64,000 bases of DNA, from contig NC_061081.1 in assembly GCF_021917145.1 (NCBI RefSeq), positions 6,880,777-6,944,776 on the forward strand, read 5' to 3'. The translations under genes and the position numbers were made by a program. Source of the DNA: Hypomesus transpacificus (Eukaryota; Chordata; Actinopteri; Osmeriformes; Osmeridae). How positions within the stretch are numbered: position 1 is the stretch's first letter; each line of letters starts with the position of its first letter. The notes beneath the pieces were generated by a model. The model was not told the DNA's origin. It saw only the letters and a list, made by a program, of their open reading frames with translations, and ran no database searches. Positions 63,758-64,000 of the stretch are shown in pieces.

Positions 63758-63774
63758 ATGGGGTCTCGTATCAA
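63758..63774 (+). CDS. dennd1a: First coding exon of DENND1A (partial gene, runs off the right edge)
   Basis: ATG GGG TCT CGT ATC AA followed by the donor GTAAGA encodes MGSRI plus a split lysine, the start of DENND1A (connecdenn 1). This protein is a guanine-nucleotide exchange factor for Rab35 with a role in clathrin-mediated endocytosis. The exon is only 17 bases, so the call rests on three things: the exact MGSRIK start with the split AA|G codon, the promoter-like sequence before it, and the position head-to-head with lhx2 as in human. The rest lies outside the window. Confidence 0.75.
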
Positions 63775-64000
63775 GTAAGAGTAATTTATTTCTGCATTTC
63801 CCTTGATATGACAACGTGACTACATTCTTTAAGTGAGTCCTTAGGTAAGATACAGACAAGGCCCGACTTGTTGCAACATACTGAACAAATTCTTACTCAA
63901 TCCCCCTCAATGGCAAATTAATTGTAATATTTACCAATCAATTGAGAAGATATACTGCTTGCGACACAGCGAACACATGTTTAAGAACACGCGACTATGT

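Overview
The window is vertebrate nuclear DNA, almost certainly from a ray-finned (teleost) fish. It has multi-exon genes with GT-AG introns, long AT-rich introns, many microsatellites, and fish-type repeats: non-autonomous hAT elements with 8-bp target duplications, tRNA-derived SINEs, V-SINE-like tails and a LINE tail. I worked out exon structures by joining conserved protein segments at GT-AG sites and checking that the reading phase closes. Every multi-exon model below closes in frame.

Layout, left to right. (1) 1-3027 is 5' flank with no gene seen. (2) 3028-10254 (+) is nr5a1 (SF-1/FTZ-F1 nuclear receptor), with an unusual in-frame upstream exon. (3) 10255-20500 is intergenic, with repeats and one conserved-looking non-coding block. 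(4) 20550-25298 (+) is psmb7, the proteasome beta-2 catalytic subunit, in 8 exons. (5) 25400-28000 is the tail-to-tail gap, holding two opposed SINE heads. (6) 28008-36038 (-) is nek6, a mitotic kinase, with 8 coding exons. Its introns carry a minisatellite built from one of its own splice donors, a SINE, and long poly-G and poly-C runs. (7) 36235-36764 is a hAT element with a perfect 8-bp target duplication. (8) 36943-38569 (+) is a compact 6-exon short-chain dehydrogenase/reductase of the sniffer/C-factor-like type, with a TATA box. (9) 38815-54600 is a 16-kb stretch without genes. (10) 54818-60160 (-) is lhx2 (LIM homeodomain), in 5 exons. (11) 60161-63480 is the divergent promoter interval. 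(12) 63758-63774 (+) is the first coding exon of dennd1a, which runs off the right edge.

Order and orientation of dennd1a-lhx2-nek6-psmb7-nr5a1 match the human 9q33.3 block, so this is an old conserved synteny segment. Two differences from the human block stand out: the reductase gene sits between nek6 and lhx2, and no ADGRD2-like gene is visible between psmb7 and nr5a1. The genes do not form one pathway. They include two developmental regulators (nr5a1 for steroidogenic tissue, lhx2 for eye, forebrain and limb) beside housekeeping genes (psmb7, nek6, dennd1a). I saw no prokaryote-type system, CRISPR array, rRNA or functional tRNA gene. The most unusual local structure is the minisatellite that repeats the 3' end and splice donor of a nek6 kinase exon seven times.
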